A DNA stretch of 64,000 bases from Nitrospira sp. (GTDB lineage: Bacteria > Nitrospirota > Nitrospiria > Nitrospirales > Nitrospiraceae): assembly GCA_024998595.1 (NCBI GenBank), contig JACOEK010000001.1, forward strand, positions 310,001-374,000. The letters run 5' to 3'. The translations under genes and the position numbers were made by a program. Below the pieces are notes generated by a model. That model was not told the origin of the DNA, ran no database searches, and worked only from the letters and a program-made list of their open reading frames with translations. Below are positions 27,401 to 34,831 of the stretch, piece after piece (positions within the stretch are counted from its first letter, which is position 1; each line of letters opens with the position of its first letter).

Positions 27401-29467
27401 TTAAAACCGAAGGGTCAACCAGCCCATCACCCGCCGGCCGATGAGGTCGCCCAGCGGGTGTTCCTTGTGTTCGTCGTTTAACGCGTTGAAGACAGAAACT
27501 GCCACTTCGGCATCGCGCATGTAGCCCGCCGCCGCCTTCTGCTGCCAGAAGCGATACCCGGCCCGGAGGTTCAGCAGGTTGTAGCTGCCGACCTGACTGC
27601 CTGGCACCGTGACTCCAGCCGACGGAAAACTTGCCAGTTGGGTGAAACTTTGTGCGATCGGATAGGTGGCAGCGCCGACGTAGTAATAACTGATTTCTCC
27701 GCTGAGGCCATTGTCCCATTCGGTTCGGACACCCGCGCTGACTTTCGATCGCGGAGCGCCGCGGCGGACTGTTCCGGTGAAGGACTGACTGATCTCCTCG
27801 TACGAATAGTTTGCGAACCCACTCAGCCAGCGACTGGCCAGAACCTCGATGCCGGCTTCGCCTCCGTAAATGTCGGCGGACCCGGGATCGTTCACGAATT
27901 CAGAGGCTCCGCTGGAGGTGACCCGGCTCCCGACCAGATCCGAGACATGGTTATAGAAGAGATCGGCGCGCACGCGCACGCGATGCTTCCAGTACCAGCC
28001 TTGATACCCTGCCTCATACGAAATAATCCGTTCAGGAGCGAGGTTCGTCGAACCTGTCACCGGAACAGTGGACGAGACCGATGAAGGTAATGGAAAGGGC
28101 AGACCCGTTGGGATGGTCGTTGTGACCCGTTGGTCCTGATGAGACTCGAAGAGCGTGGGAGGACGATACGCCGCCGAGCCTGAGAGATGAAAAGTGTGGC
28201 CTTCCACCGGTTGATACAAAATAGCCAGGCGAGGGCTCCAGGTGCCGTTGATTTGGGTGTGGAGATCGTACCGGATGCCCGCCACGACGGTGATCGTTGA
28301 GGCGGCACGCCATTCGTCCTGCAAGAACAAGCCTAGCCGGTTCTCCCTGCTGAATTGATCGATTGCCGGACTGGAGAGTGAGTTGTGTCGATAGGTGGCT
28401 CCATACAGGAGCCGGTTTTCTGAACCCACATTCACCCCATGTTGAACATCTACATTGTAGGTATTTCCCGAAAAAGGATTGGTCGATACGCCGTTGCGGT
28501 CGGTCACACTGAGGAGCCCGGCCAATTGGGGAAGAGGATTGATGGTGGCATGGTCCGTATACCCGGACCACCAGGCTCGAACGAGAAGGGCTCCATGTTC
28601 GTAGACGGCATTGGCGTAGCCGAAAGAAGGACGGATGGAATTGCTGGTCACTTCTCCGACTTGCCCGTCGTAGCGGTTCGTTTCGACGAGCCCGCCGGAT
28701 AGTTGCAGCTTCGATATTGAGGACAGGGCATAGTCCGTCTGGACATTGAATTTGTGAGCGCGAAACGCCAAGGCGTCTCCGTCTTTCCATTGCTGCGCCT
28801 GATCCCGCCCGATAGAGAGCCGATAGCCGAACTTGCCGACTGTGCCTGCATGGACGGCGGCACTGCTGATGGTGCCTTGCTCCCCTCCGCCGAATTGTAG
28901 GGTGGTCCCTTTCATTTCTTCCGGTGACTTGGTGATGATATTGATGACCCCATCGAAGGCATTGAATCCATACATGGCGGAAGCGGGACCCTTCAGCACT
29001 TCGATTCGTTTAATCTCGGGGAGGGTGATGGGAAGAGATTTCCAAAACACGTTTCCTTGCACATCGAGGTAGATCGAACGTCCATCGACCATGACTAGCA
29101 TCTTGTTCGCGAAGGGTTGGTTGCCTCCTCTCGCGCTGACGTTGAAATCAGCGCCGGTCATCTGCATGACTTCCAGCCCCGGAATGCGGCGAAGCACGGT
29201 CGGAAGATCGGTTGCGCCGGATTGTCGGATATCCTCATCCGTGACGACGTAGACGTTTGACGGTGCCTGTGAAATGGGTTGTTCGTACCGTGACGCAATG
29301 CTCACGGTTTCTTCTTCCTTGAGAAGCTCCAGGTCGTTATTGGCAGAAAAGGCGAGGGGATCTTCGAAGGGGATCGTCGGGGATTCAGCGGCAGCGAAAC
29401 TGCTCACGCTGACCGTCAGAAATGCCGCGACCATCGTATGCCACACTCCCTTGAATTCAAATTGCAT
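27401..29467 (-). CDS. TonB-dependent outer-membrane receptor
   Basis: The 688-residue protein has a signal peptide (ending near SSFAAAES) and a TonB-box-like EEETVSIAS. The plug domain contains APSNVYVVTDEDIRQSGA, DLPTVLRRIPGLEVMQ, DGRSIYLDVQG and LPEIKRIEVLKGPASAMYG. A 22-strand-type beta-barrel ends in GWLTLRF with the outer-membrane C-terminal Phe. Such receptors import siderophores, vitamins, metals or oligosaccharides using TonB energy; the ligand is unknown. It is 30 bp upstream of the REC-PAS protein and heads the signalling operon. A decayed paralogue ends 10 bp before its start codon. Confidence 0.92.
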   Translation of the reverse strand: MQFEFKGVWHTMVAAFLTVSVSSFAAAESPTIPFEDPLAFSANNDLELLKEEETVSIASRYEQPISQAPSNVYVVTDEDIRQSGATDLPTVLRRIPGLEVMQMTGADFNVSARGGNQPFANKMLVMVDGRSIYLDVQGNVFWKSLPITLPEIKRIEVLKGPASAMYGFNAFDGVINIITKSPEEMKGTTLQFGGGEQGTISSAAVHAGTVGKFGYRLSIGRDQAQQWKDGDALAFRAHKFNVQTDYALSSISKLQLSGGLVETNRYDGQVGEVTSNSIRPSFGYANAVYEHGALLVRAWWSGYTDHATINPLPQLAGLLSVTDRNGVSTNPFSGNTYNVDVQHGVNVGSENRLLYGATYRHNSLSSPAIDQFSRENRLGLFLQDEWRAASTITVVAGIRYDLHTQINGTWSPRLAILYQPVEGHTFHLSGSAAYRPPTLFESHQDQRVTTTIPTGLPFPLPSSVSSTVPVTGSTNLAPERIISYEAGYQGWYWKHRVRVRADLFYNHVSDLVGSRVTSSGASEFVNDPGSADIYGGEAGIEVLASRWLSGFANYSYEEISQSFTGTVRRGAPRSKVSAGVRTEWDNGLSGEISYYYVGAATYPIAQSFTQLASFPSAGVTVPGSQVGSYNLLNLRAGYRFWQQKAAAGYMRDAEVAVSVFNALNDEHKEHPLGDLIGRRVMGWLTLRF

Positions 29468-29477
29468 ATCGCATGAC

Positions 29478-29850
29478 TCAATACCGTAATGTGATCCATC
29501 CCATGACCCGGCTTCCAATCGTGCCTCTCAACGGATGTTCTTGTGCGGTCCGTCAGGGCGTTATAGACGGCAAGGCGACCTCGGCCTTGTCATGCCAGAG
29601 TCGGTATCAGCCGCGCAGGATCAACAAGGTGTAACCATCGACGCCGGACTAATCAGATTCGGCAGCACCGGAGCGGGTGCGGGAACAATTCTGAGCGGGT
29701 AGCTTGCACCCGCAATGTAATGCACCGTGATTCTCCATTGAGACCGCTGTCCCAATCGCCACGGAAGGATAAGCAGTTTGCGTGGCCGCAGATGGACATT
29801 GAAAAATGATTCCGGGTCGCGTAGTCCGAGTGCGCATGGCATACCTTGAG
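29478..29850 (-). pseudogene. C-terminal remnant of a second TonB-dependent receptor
   Basis: On the minus strand, translated pieces match the last part of the adjacent intact receptor once frames are switched. They are WDSGLNGE then ITVHYIAGASYPL (intact: WDNGLSGE, ISYYYVGAATYP), TLLILRG-stop-YRLWHDKAEVAL (intact: NLLNLRAGYRFWQQKA...AEVAV), and PLRGTIGSRVMGWITLRY-stop (intact: PLGDLIGRRVMGWLTLRF). Frameshifts and an internal stop disrupt it. The final stop is at 29478-29480. The 5' limit is uncertain; recognisable similarity fades near 29800-29850. It is the relic of a tandem duplication. Confidence 0.75.
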
Positions 29851-29923
29851 CCCTCTAGCAGCGGCATCGGACATTGTCTGACGGAGAAATAGCGCGAGAC
29901 CTGCCTTGCTCAAGAAAGTCTCA

Positions 29924-29939
29924 CGCAAAAGGCATGCTT
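29924..29939 (-). promoter_or_regulatory. Degenerate sigma-54 promoter upstream of the TonB receptor block
   Basis: Minus-strand AAGCATGCCTTTTGCG keeps TTGC at -12 and GCA-G at -24, but the first G of the invariant -24 GG is A. Its enhancer pair lies at the same distance as in intact modules. It would read into the receptor remnant and then the intact receptor. It may be weak or dead. Confidence 0.4.
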
Positions 29940-30052
29940 GTCCTACCCAGATGGTTGTAGAAATGGCGGGTTAAGATTTCGAAAGGATCTACGCGATTTG
30001 GATAATCTTCGGAGGAAGGAAGGTCTTGTCTGAAATCTCGTAGTCGAGGTGC

Positions 30053-30089
30053 GTATCTAAGGGGATACAGACTGTATGTTTTCAGATAC
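30053..30089 (-). promoter_or_regulatory. Paired enhancer-type palindromes
   Basis: GTATC-TAAGGG-GATAC (30053-30068) and GTATG-TTTTCA-GATAC (30074-30089) are 21 bp apart centre to centre, two helical turns. They start 113 bp upstream of the degenerate -24/-12 element and overlap the 3' end of the ribbon-helix-helix gene. Confidence 0.6.
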
Positions 30090-30338
30090 AGAGAGGTGAT
30101 TCGTTTTACTGGATCGCGGCCGACCTGGTTTCAAGTCTTGAAGCCTCGGCGAGAAGGGACGGCCATTTTGCGATTCCAGATTGTGAAGCAGATCTTCAAT
30201 TGCCGATGAAATGAGGCCCGCCATTGTACTCCCGGAGGTCCAGTACGCAGCATCGCGCATGCGCTCTAAAAGATCCGCCGGCAGGCTGACGGTCATGCGT
30301 TGCCGCTTTTGAGGTCTCAAATAGATGAATCGGTTCAT
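30057..30338 (-). CDS. Ribbon-helix-helix (CopG-like) DNA-binding protein
   Basis: The 93-residue protein has the ribbon-helix-helix pattern: strand QRMTVSLPADL, helix LLERMRDAAYW, turn, then helix MAGLISSAIEDLLHNLE, followed by a basic, disordered tail. Ribbon-helix-helix proteins bind palindromic operators as dimers and include antitoxins and metal regulators. No toxin gene adjoins it, so an antitoxin role is unsupported. The ATG at 30338 follows an AAAGGAG ribosome site. It is 105 bp downstream of the 41-residue membrane-protein gene and may be co-transcribed from the sigma-54 promoter at 30651-30666. Confidence 0.78.
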   Translation of the reverse strand: MNRFIYLRPQKRQRMTVSLPADLLERMRDAAYWTSGSTMAGLISSAIEDLLHNLESQNGRPFSPRLQDLKPGRPRSSKTNHLSVSENIQSVSP

Positions 30339-30443
30339 GGTGCAACTCCTTTGCACGAGAGGCGTATGGAGGTGTACGCCTCCCGATCCGTTCTTGCTTC
30401 GTCTTTACGAGGTGCCGCTCCCCTCCAAAAATGAATCAGTCGG

Positions 30444-30569
30444 CTACATCCTCCGCTGTGGCGGATGCGTCTCGGCGCGATGTGAGGCGCTGTCCTTCCA
30501 TACCGCAACGATCAAGACGGCCAACATACCACTGACTCCCACCAGGAGACCGCCCATGACGAGTTCCAT
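30444..30569 (-). CDS. 41-residue single-pass membrane protein
   Basis: The product has one N-terminal hydrophobic helix (MELVMGGLLVGVSGMLAVLI) and a short charged, His/Arg-containing tail (WKDSASHRAETHPPQRRM). The ATG at 30569 has an AAAGGAG ribosome site at 8-nt spacing. Upstream there is a sigma-54 -24/-12 element and paired enhancer palindromes. The same gene layout recurs at 43537-43689, where the product is also one helix plus a short polar tail. Function unknown; it could be a membrane regulator, a subunit of a larger complex or a toxin-like peptide. Confidence 0.65.
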   Translation of the reverse strand: MELVMGGLLVGVSGMLAVLIVAVWKDSASHRAETHPPQRRM

Positions 30570-30650
30570 GTCAGGCTCCTTTCTATCTCGAACGGGGCTG
30601 CGTTTCTCTATAGCTGCTCCAAGAATGTCTACGTATGCACTCATACACAC

Positions 30651-30666
30651 AGCAACAGCCGTGCCA
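30651..30666 (-). promoter_or_regulatory. Sigma-54 promoter (-24/-12) of the 41-residue membrane-protein gene
   Basis: Minus-strand TGGCACGGCTGTTGCT is a full match to TGGCACG-N4-TTGCW with exact GG-N10-GC spacing. Transcription should start about 70 nt before the ATG at 30569. Confidence 0.85.
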
Positions 30667-30780
30667 CTATGATCCTTGCCAGCGATTCTTACTCAATGAA
30701 GAAAATGTTTGAAAGTCGGGATTTAAAAATACTAGCTGCTCGCGTAAAGAGGTGCCGCAAGGGTAGGGAGGGGTCTCACT

Positions 30781-30817
30781 GTATCGGATCCGATGCAAGG
30801 CGTATCCGATCTGATAC
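30781..30817 (-). promoter_or_regulatory. Paired enhancer-type palindromes
   Basis: GTATC-GGATCC-GATGC (30781-30796) and GTATC-CGATCT-GATAC (30802-30817) are 21 bp apart, 114 bp upstream of the -24 element. The same pair recurs upstream of the 50-residue membrane-protein gene at a matching distance. Confidence 0.75.
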
Positions 30818-30986
30818 CAGGCAAGGTCGGGGGCAGTGTCCTTGAACTGCGGGGAATCTGATTACATGGAGAGAATCAACTCGCGCCGGGTCTCGCTTCC
30901 GATCCAGATACAAGGAGGTGATGGCCGATGGCAGCATTGTGGCGGAGGTCTCGAAGGATTCATCGTGTGGGAATCCAGTGCTGTGA

Positions 30987-31727
30987 TTAAGGTGAGGACT
31001 CTCCCGGCAGGTGCACACCGGCTTGATGCAACAAATGGTCGAGCATTCGCCGTAATCTCTCCTTGTCTGACTCCTGTTCAATTAGTTCCACCAGACAGGC
31101 AATGGCGTCGTACCAGAGGCCTGACTCGGCATAGCGATAAATCCCTTCCGTATCACAAGGAGACGAAGGACAGGGCATACCGAGGGCGCATGCCTCATCC
31201 AGAGAGATTCGTTCGATCATCCCACCCGCCACCACGTCGAGTGATGGTCTATGAGGGTCCATCACAACCGTCACATACCATCGGTAGGACTCTTCCACCC
31301 GGAACTCCACTCCATACTCACGCGGTCTCAGGCAGTGAATCCCATGACGAACAGGTGCGGGAAGTGATTGTTCAAGGATGGGACGGATCCCCCGGGAATC
31401 GACCACCGTTAGAACCATTGGTCGAGATGCGTGCAAAGATTGGTACCAGCATAGGGTGGGATCATTCTTCACCGTAAAGGCAATGTGATCGGGCACCAAG
31501 GCAATGAGGACGGGGGTGCCAGTCTCCACTCCCCGGCCCTGCCCGCCAATGCGCGCCCGTGGCGCGTCCGCCTTTCTTGGTTTGTACTCAGGCAGGCGGC
31601 TTTCAGGAGTAGCAACAGGCTCGGCCGCAATGCTGCTCAAAAAGCTGAATGCCACCCGAGACCGATGCCCGCCGGTCAGCCACGTTATAGTGAGGAACAG
31701 AAGGAAACAAATTCGCAAGTATGGCAT
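30987..31727 (-). CDS. DUF928 protein (second copy)
   Basis: The 246-residue protein has an N-terminal hydrophobic export signal (ICFLLFLTITWLTGG). The DUF928 pattern follows: LPEYKPRKADAPRARIGGQG near residues 45-64, LIALVPDHIAFTVKNDPTLCWY, a middle IPILEQSL-type region and YRWYVTVVMDP. DUF928 proteins are found mainly in cyanobacteria and Nitrospira-like bacteria beside CHAT and two-partner-secretion genes; their function is unknown. It is a diverged paralogue of the preceding gene, 3 bp away, and is the last gene of the island operon. Confidence 0.82.
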   Translation of the reverse strand: MPYLRICFLLFLTITWLTGGHRSRVAFSFLSSIAAEPVATPESRLPEYKPRKADAPRARIGGQGRGVETGTPVLIALVPDHIAFTVKNDPTLCWYQSLHASRPMVLTVVDSRGIRPILEQSLPAPVRHGIHCLRPREYGVEFRVEESYRWYVTVVMDPHRPSLDVVAGGMIERISLDEACALGMPCPSSPCDTEGIYRYAESGLWYDAIACLVELIEQESDKERLRRMLDHLLHQAGVHLPGESSP

Positions 31728-31730
31728 TCG

Positions 31731-32498
31731 TCACCGTTGTCGGGCATGGGATTGCGCAAGGTCCCAGTCCGCCACATCATGGAGGCCCACTTGCCTGAGC
31801 AAGGCGGCACGCTGTTTCCGGAGCCCTGTGTCGGACGGGTTGGATTCAATGAGATCGCATAGACACGCCATGGCATCGTACCAAAATCCTTTGACGGCAC
31901 TGGCTATGACCGCTTCGCGGTTACACATGGTCATAGCCCCTAATATCGAGCATTCACTGAACTCGCAGCGCTCGATCATTCCGCCAGTCACGAGATCCTG
32001 GGAGGGGGAGTCCGTGGCTTTGATCACGGAGATATACCATCGGTATTGCACATTCGCCTGAAGTGCCAAGCCGAGATCCTCGAGCTTGACGGCGTGAACT
32101 CCTGCCTTGTGCGGGGGCGTGAGGGACCGTTCGACCAAGGCGTGGATGGATCGCTCATCGATCAGGGTGAACGTGATCGGCAACGAAGTGTGCTTGGATA
32201 AAAACCAGTTCAGCGCCGGATGTTGTCTGACGGTGATGCCGACATGGTCTGGAACGAGCGCCGCGACAGCGGGATCTTCACCCTCGCCGCCCCGCAAGCT
32301 TCCACCTAGGCGGGCACGTGGTGTCATCTTCTGTGGGGCATGGTACTGCGGGAGGTCCGGTTCCTCTTCCGGCAAGGCTGTGCTCGTGCCCACCAGGGAG
32401 ACGGTGAGCAGGACCGTGGCTCCTAGTAACTGAACCATGAAATGATAGAGCCACGTAGCCAAGCAATTACCCTTCTTCCCCGAGTCGGTCACAGCCAA
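31731..32498 (-). CDS. DUF928 protein (first copy)
   Basis: The 255-residue protein has an export signal around residues 20-42 (MVQLLGATVLLTVSLVG). The DUF928 core PQYHAPQKMTPRARLGGSLRGG, VAALVPDHVGITVRQHPALNWFL and YRWYISVIKATD follows. A C-terminal helical part has ILGAMTMCNREAVIASAVKGFWYDAMACLCDL. It overlaps the CHAT gene by 10 bp and precedes the second DUF928 gene by 3 bp, so all three are co-translated. Predicted periplasmic. A start at 32438 is possible. Function unknown. Confidence 0.82.
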   Translation of the reverse strand: MAVTDSGKKGNCLATWLYHFMVQLLGATVLLTVSLVGTSTALPEEEPDLPQYHAPQKMTPRARLGGSLRGGEGEDPAVAALVPDHVGITVRQHPALNWFLSKHTSLPITFTLIDERSIHALVERSLTPPHKAGVHAVKLEDLGLALQANVQYRWYISVIKATDSPSQDLVTGGMIERCEFSECSILGAMTMCNREAVIASAVKGFWYDAMACLCDLIESNPSDTGLRKQRAALLRQVGLHDVADWDLAQSHARQR

Positions 32499-34831
32499 TT
32501 ATTTAACAACAGAAACGCTGCCCAATAGGCCGGATGTTCATACACGCGATCTGAGAGTAGTTTCATCTGTGCTTGCTGCAAGGCTCGCGCCTTCGAGATC
32601 GAGGGGTCATGCAATTGACGGTAAAATTCTGCGACCAGTTCGGAGGAGGCGTCGTCATTGATGAACCACAGGGTAGCCAACGCACTTCTGGCTCCTGCCT
32701 TCACCGCGATCCCAGCCAATCCAAGCGCCGCCCGGTCATCACCGCTTCCAGTCTGACAGGCGCTTAAGGTCAGTAATTCAAGTGGCTCCCGGCGAAAGCG
32801 AAACAGGCCCACCAGCTGTTCCAACTGAGTCATGCTCAGCCGAGCGTCGAACGTCAGGAGGAACGACTGATTTACGTCGGTGGCGAACTGCCCATGGGTG
32901 GCGATGTGGAGGATGCTGTAGCGTCCTCCCCTCAATTCTTCTTCCAGCCGCGGCGTCAAAAAGTCCTGGTCGACGAGGCGCTCTCCCTTAAACAACGCAT
33001 GAATCGAATTGAGTTCGTCGGCCACATGCGGCAAAGGAGGAAACCCCTGCACCGCTTTAGTCAGCCCGCTGGACAAAAGGTGAACGTTGGCACGATCGAT
33101 TGGTTGAGGGTCGGTCAGATCAAGACCGGGAGACATGGCCACGGCAAAGTGTTCGATCAGAAACTGCTTTCCATCATGCAGGGCCGACATCGGAATGGTG
33201 CGGAGCGATCCGTCGGGGACAAAGACCAATGTGTCCACGTTGAGTCGGCGAAGGTCAGGTTCGAGTGGCCGAATCAGCCAGTCATACAATTGCTGGGCAT
33301 GAGGCAGGTATTCGCGGGTTGTGCGCTTTTCGAGCATATGTCGAAAACGACGCACTTCCTCCGTCAGAGTCGTCGCCGTCACCGGAATGGAATGTCGTGT
33401 CAGGCCGTCAGGAAGGCTGACGAGAAGCTCGGTGCGATCGCTGAAGATTATCGGATAGACGATGGCGGTGGAAGGAGAGAGCACATCCAGCTTCGTGATG
33501 CGGGCTTGCATCTGGTCGACACAATCGTCTCGAAAGTAGTCCCGAAGTTCCGCGGCCTTAAACGCTTCAATCACATCCCGGGCCGCTCGCAAGTAAGGTT
33601 CCGCCTCTCGGTTATCGCGCATCAGGGCCGCTCGCCTCAGCAGTAGGTCCGCCAATTCAAAATATAACGCCCGAACGGATGGCTGATGCTGATCCGGGAT
33701 TGTCTGTAAGGCGAATGTCACTTCGCTTCGAATGGGGTGCAGGGTGAGGGCGGCTTCTTGATAAGCCGACAGGGCGTCGTCGAGTTGCCCCAGCTGATTC
33801 AGCACACGTCCACTTTGCCACTGCCAACGGTACAGCGACTCCGGCGCGCGCGCTGACTGGGCTGTGAAGACCGCTCGTCGGGTCAACTGAAGCGCTTCGT
33901 CGAATCGGCGTTCGATTTCATAGAGATGCCCGAGGTGGCCAAAGGCATAGGACGCAAGACGCGCATCCGCGGGGTTTTGTGCCATCCCGGCCGCTTCTTG
34001 CAGCAACGCAGCAGACCGCGTTAAGGCAGAAGCGTAGGATGGTGAATGAGCCAACGCCAGATCGCGATATCCCAAAGCCAGGTTCACGAGTCCTTCTGTC
34101 TTCTCGTAAGAAGGTCCGCCTTCAGCAAGCCGCACTACCGCTTCGTCCAAAGCCGGAGCGACCGCATCGAATTGTGCGAGCTGAATCGCCATCCGGGCTT
34201 CGTTGACGCGGGCACGGATGAAAAGGGAGGTGAGCTCCTCCTGTTTCGAACTCACCGCGCACTTGCGGAATGCCGTCAAAGCATCTTCCAGGCGTCCCTG
34301 TAAGGCCATGACAATGCCCAGATCGTTCTGGAGGGCCAGACTCAGAGCTCTCAACGGCTGGGCCTCCGCGATCTCGAACGCTTGGGTGAGATAGTCTGCT
34401 GCAACTTCGTATTGATGGTTCGCGACATAGGTTTTACCTAACTCGGAGAGGGTAAGGGCCAGCAATTGAGGATCGTGCAGCTTGCGTGCGAGGTGCAGGG
34501 CCAATTCTTCCTGCAGAAACGCTTGATTTACATGCCCTAAGGTGCGAGCGGCAAAAGCGGCCTGTGTGAGTGCGTGAATATGACCCTTCGTCTCGCCGGT
34601 CTGGTCGTACAAGTCTGCGGCTGCCTTCCATGCAAGAAGGGCTTCCTCAAATGCTCCTTGATGGGCAGCCGCTCGTCCTCGTTGCATGAGTTCATCGGCC
34701 GAAGGCGGATTGTCTGCAGCCAGAGAGACGGTGCAGGAGAGCAGGGCAAACAGGCAGAGACTGAGCGTCCTTGATAGGTATTGGCGGAAATGTGAGGCTG
34801 ACGGGAACAGCGTGGGTCCATAATGGTCCAT
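32489..34831 (-). CDS. Exported TPR-CHAT caspase-like protein
   Basis: The 780-residue protein has a Sec signal (LSLCLFALLSCTVSLAADN). About 400 residues of TPR helices follow (ADELMQRGRAAAHQGAFEEALLAWK, then many repeats), then a CHAT domain. The caspase-type dyad is intact: His near 646 (ILHIATHGQF) and Cys near 692 (LTLSACQTGSGD), with the usual AGARSALATLWFINDDAS and FYRQLHD blocks. CHAT domains are cysteine peptidases often activated through TPR-bound partners. Its start directly abuts the TpsB stop. Export, with the exoprotein and transporter genes upstream, suggests that it processes or releases the surface exoproteins. That substrate assignment is inference. Confidence 0.9.
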   Translation of the reverse strand: MDHYGPTLFPSASHFRQYLSRTLSLCLFALLSCTVSLAADNPPSADELMQRGRAAAHQGAFEEALLAWKAAADLYDQTGETKGHIHALTQAAFAARTLGHVNQAFLQEELALHLARKLHDPQLLALTLSELGKTYVANHQYEVAADYLTQAFEIAEAQPLRALSLALQNDLGIVMALQGRLEDALTAFRKCAVSSKQEELTSLFIRARVNEARMAIQLAQFDAVAPALDEAVVRLAEGGPSYEKTEGLVNLALGYRDLALAHSPSYASALTRSAALLQEAAGMAQNPADARLASYAFGHLGHLYEIERRFDEALQLTRRAVFTAQSARAPESLYRWQWQSGRVLNQLGQLDDALSAYQEAALTLHPIRSEVTFALQTIPDQHQPSVRALYFELADLLLRRAALMRDNREAEPYLRAARDVIEAFKAAELRDYFRDDCVDQMQARITKLDVLSPSTAIVYPIIFSDRTELLVSLPDGLTRHSIPVTATTLTEEVRRFRHMLEKRTTREYLPHAQQLYDWLIRPLEPDLRRLNVDTLVFVPDGSLRTIPMSALHDGKQFLIEHFAVAMSPGLDLTDPQPIDRANVHLLSSGLTKAVQGFPPLPHVADELNSIHALFKGERLVDQDFLTPRLEEELRGGRYSILHIATHGQFATDVNQSFLLTFDARLSMTQLEQLVGLFRFRREPLELLTLSACQTGSGDDRAALGLAGIAVKAGARSALATLWFINDDASSELVAEFYRQLHDPSISKARALQQAQMKLLSDRVYEHPAYWAAFLLLNNWL

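Larger units (their letters stand above)
30570..30986. other. Intergenic region between the small membrane gene and the DUF928 genes
   Basis: It holds the sigma-54 module for the 41-residue protein. A further half-site-like CTTCC-GATCCA-GATAC lies near 30894-30909 and a strong AAGGAGGTG at about 30911-30920. The latter precedes only a 21-codon plus-strand frame. I see no other gene. Confidence 0.6.

Noticed and set aside
30057-30569. Toxin-antitoxin pair (41-residue membrane peptide plus ribbon-helix-helix protein)
   Set aside because: Gene order and the sigma-54 enhancer-dependent promoter are atypical for a toxin-antitoxin module, and the paired tiny gene at 43537 has no antitoxin partner. 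Not excluded, but unsupported.
30920-30985. 21-codon plus-strand frame behind a perfect AAGGAGGTG
   Set aside because: Too short to support, no promoter seen, product not distinctive; noted only because of the strong ribosome site.
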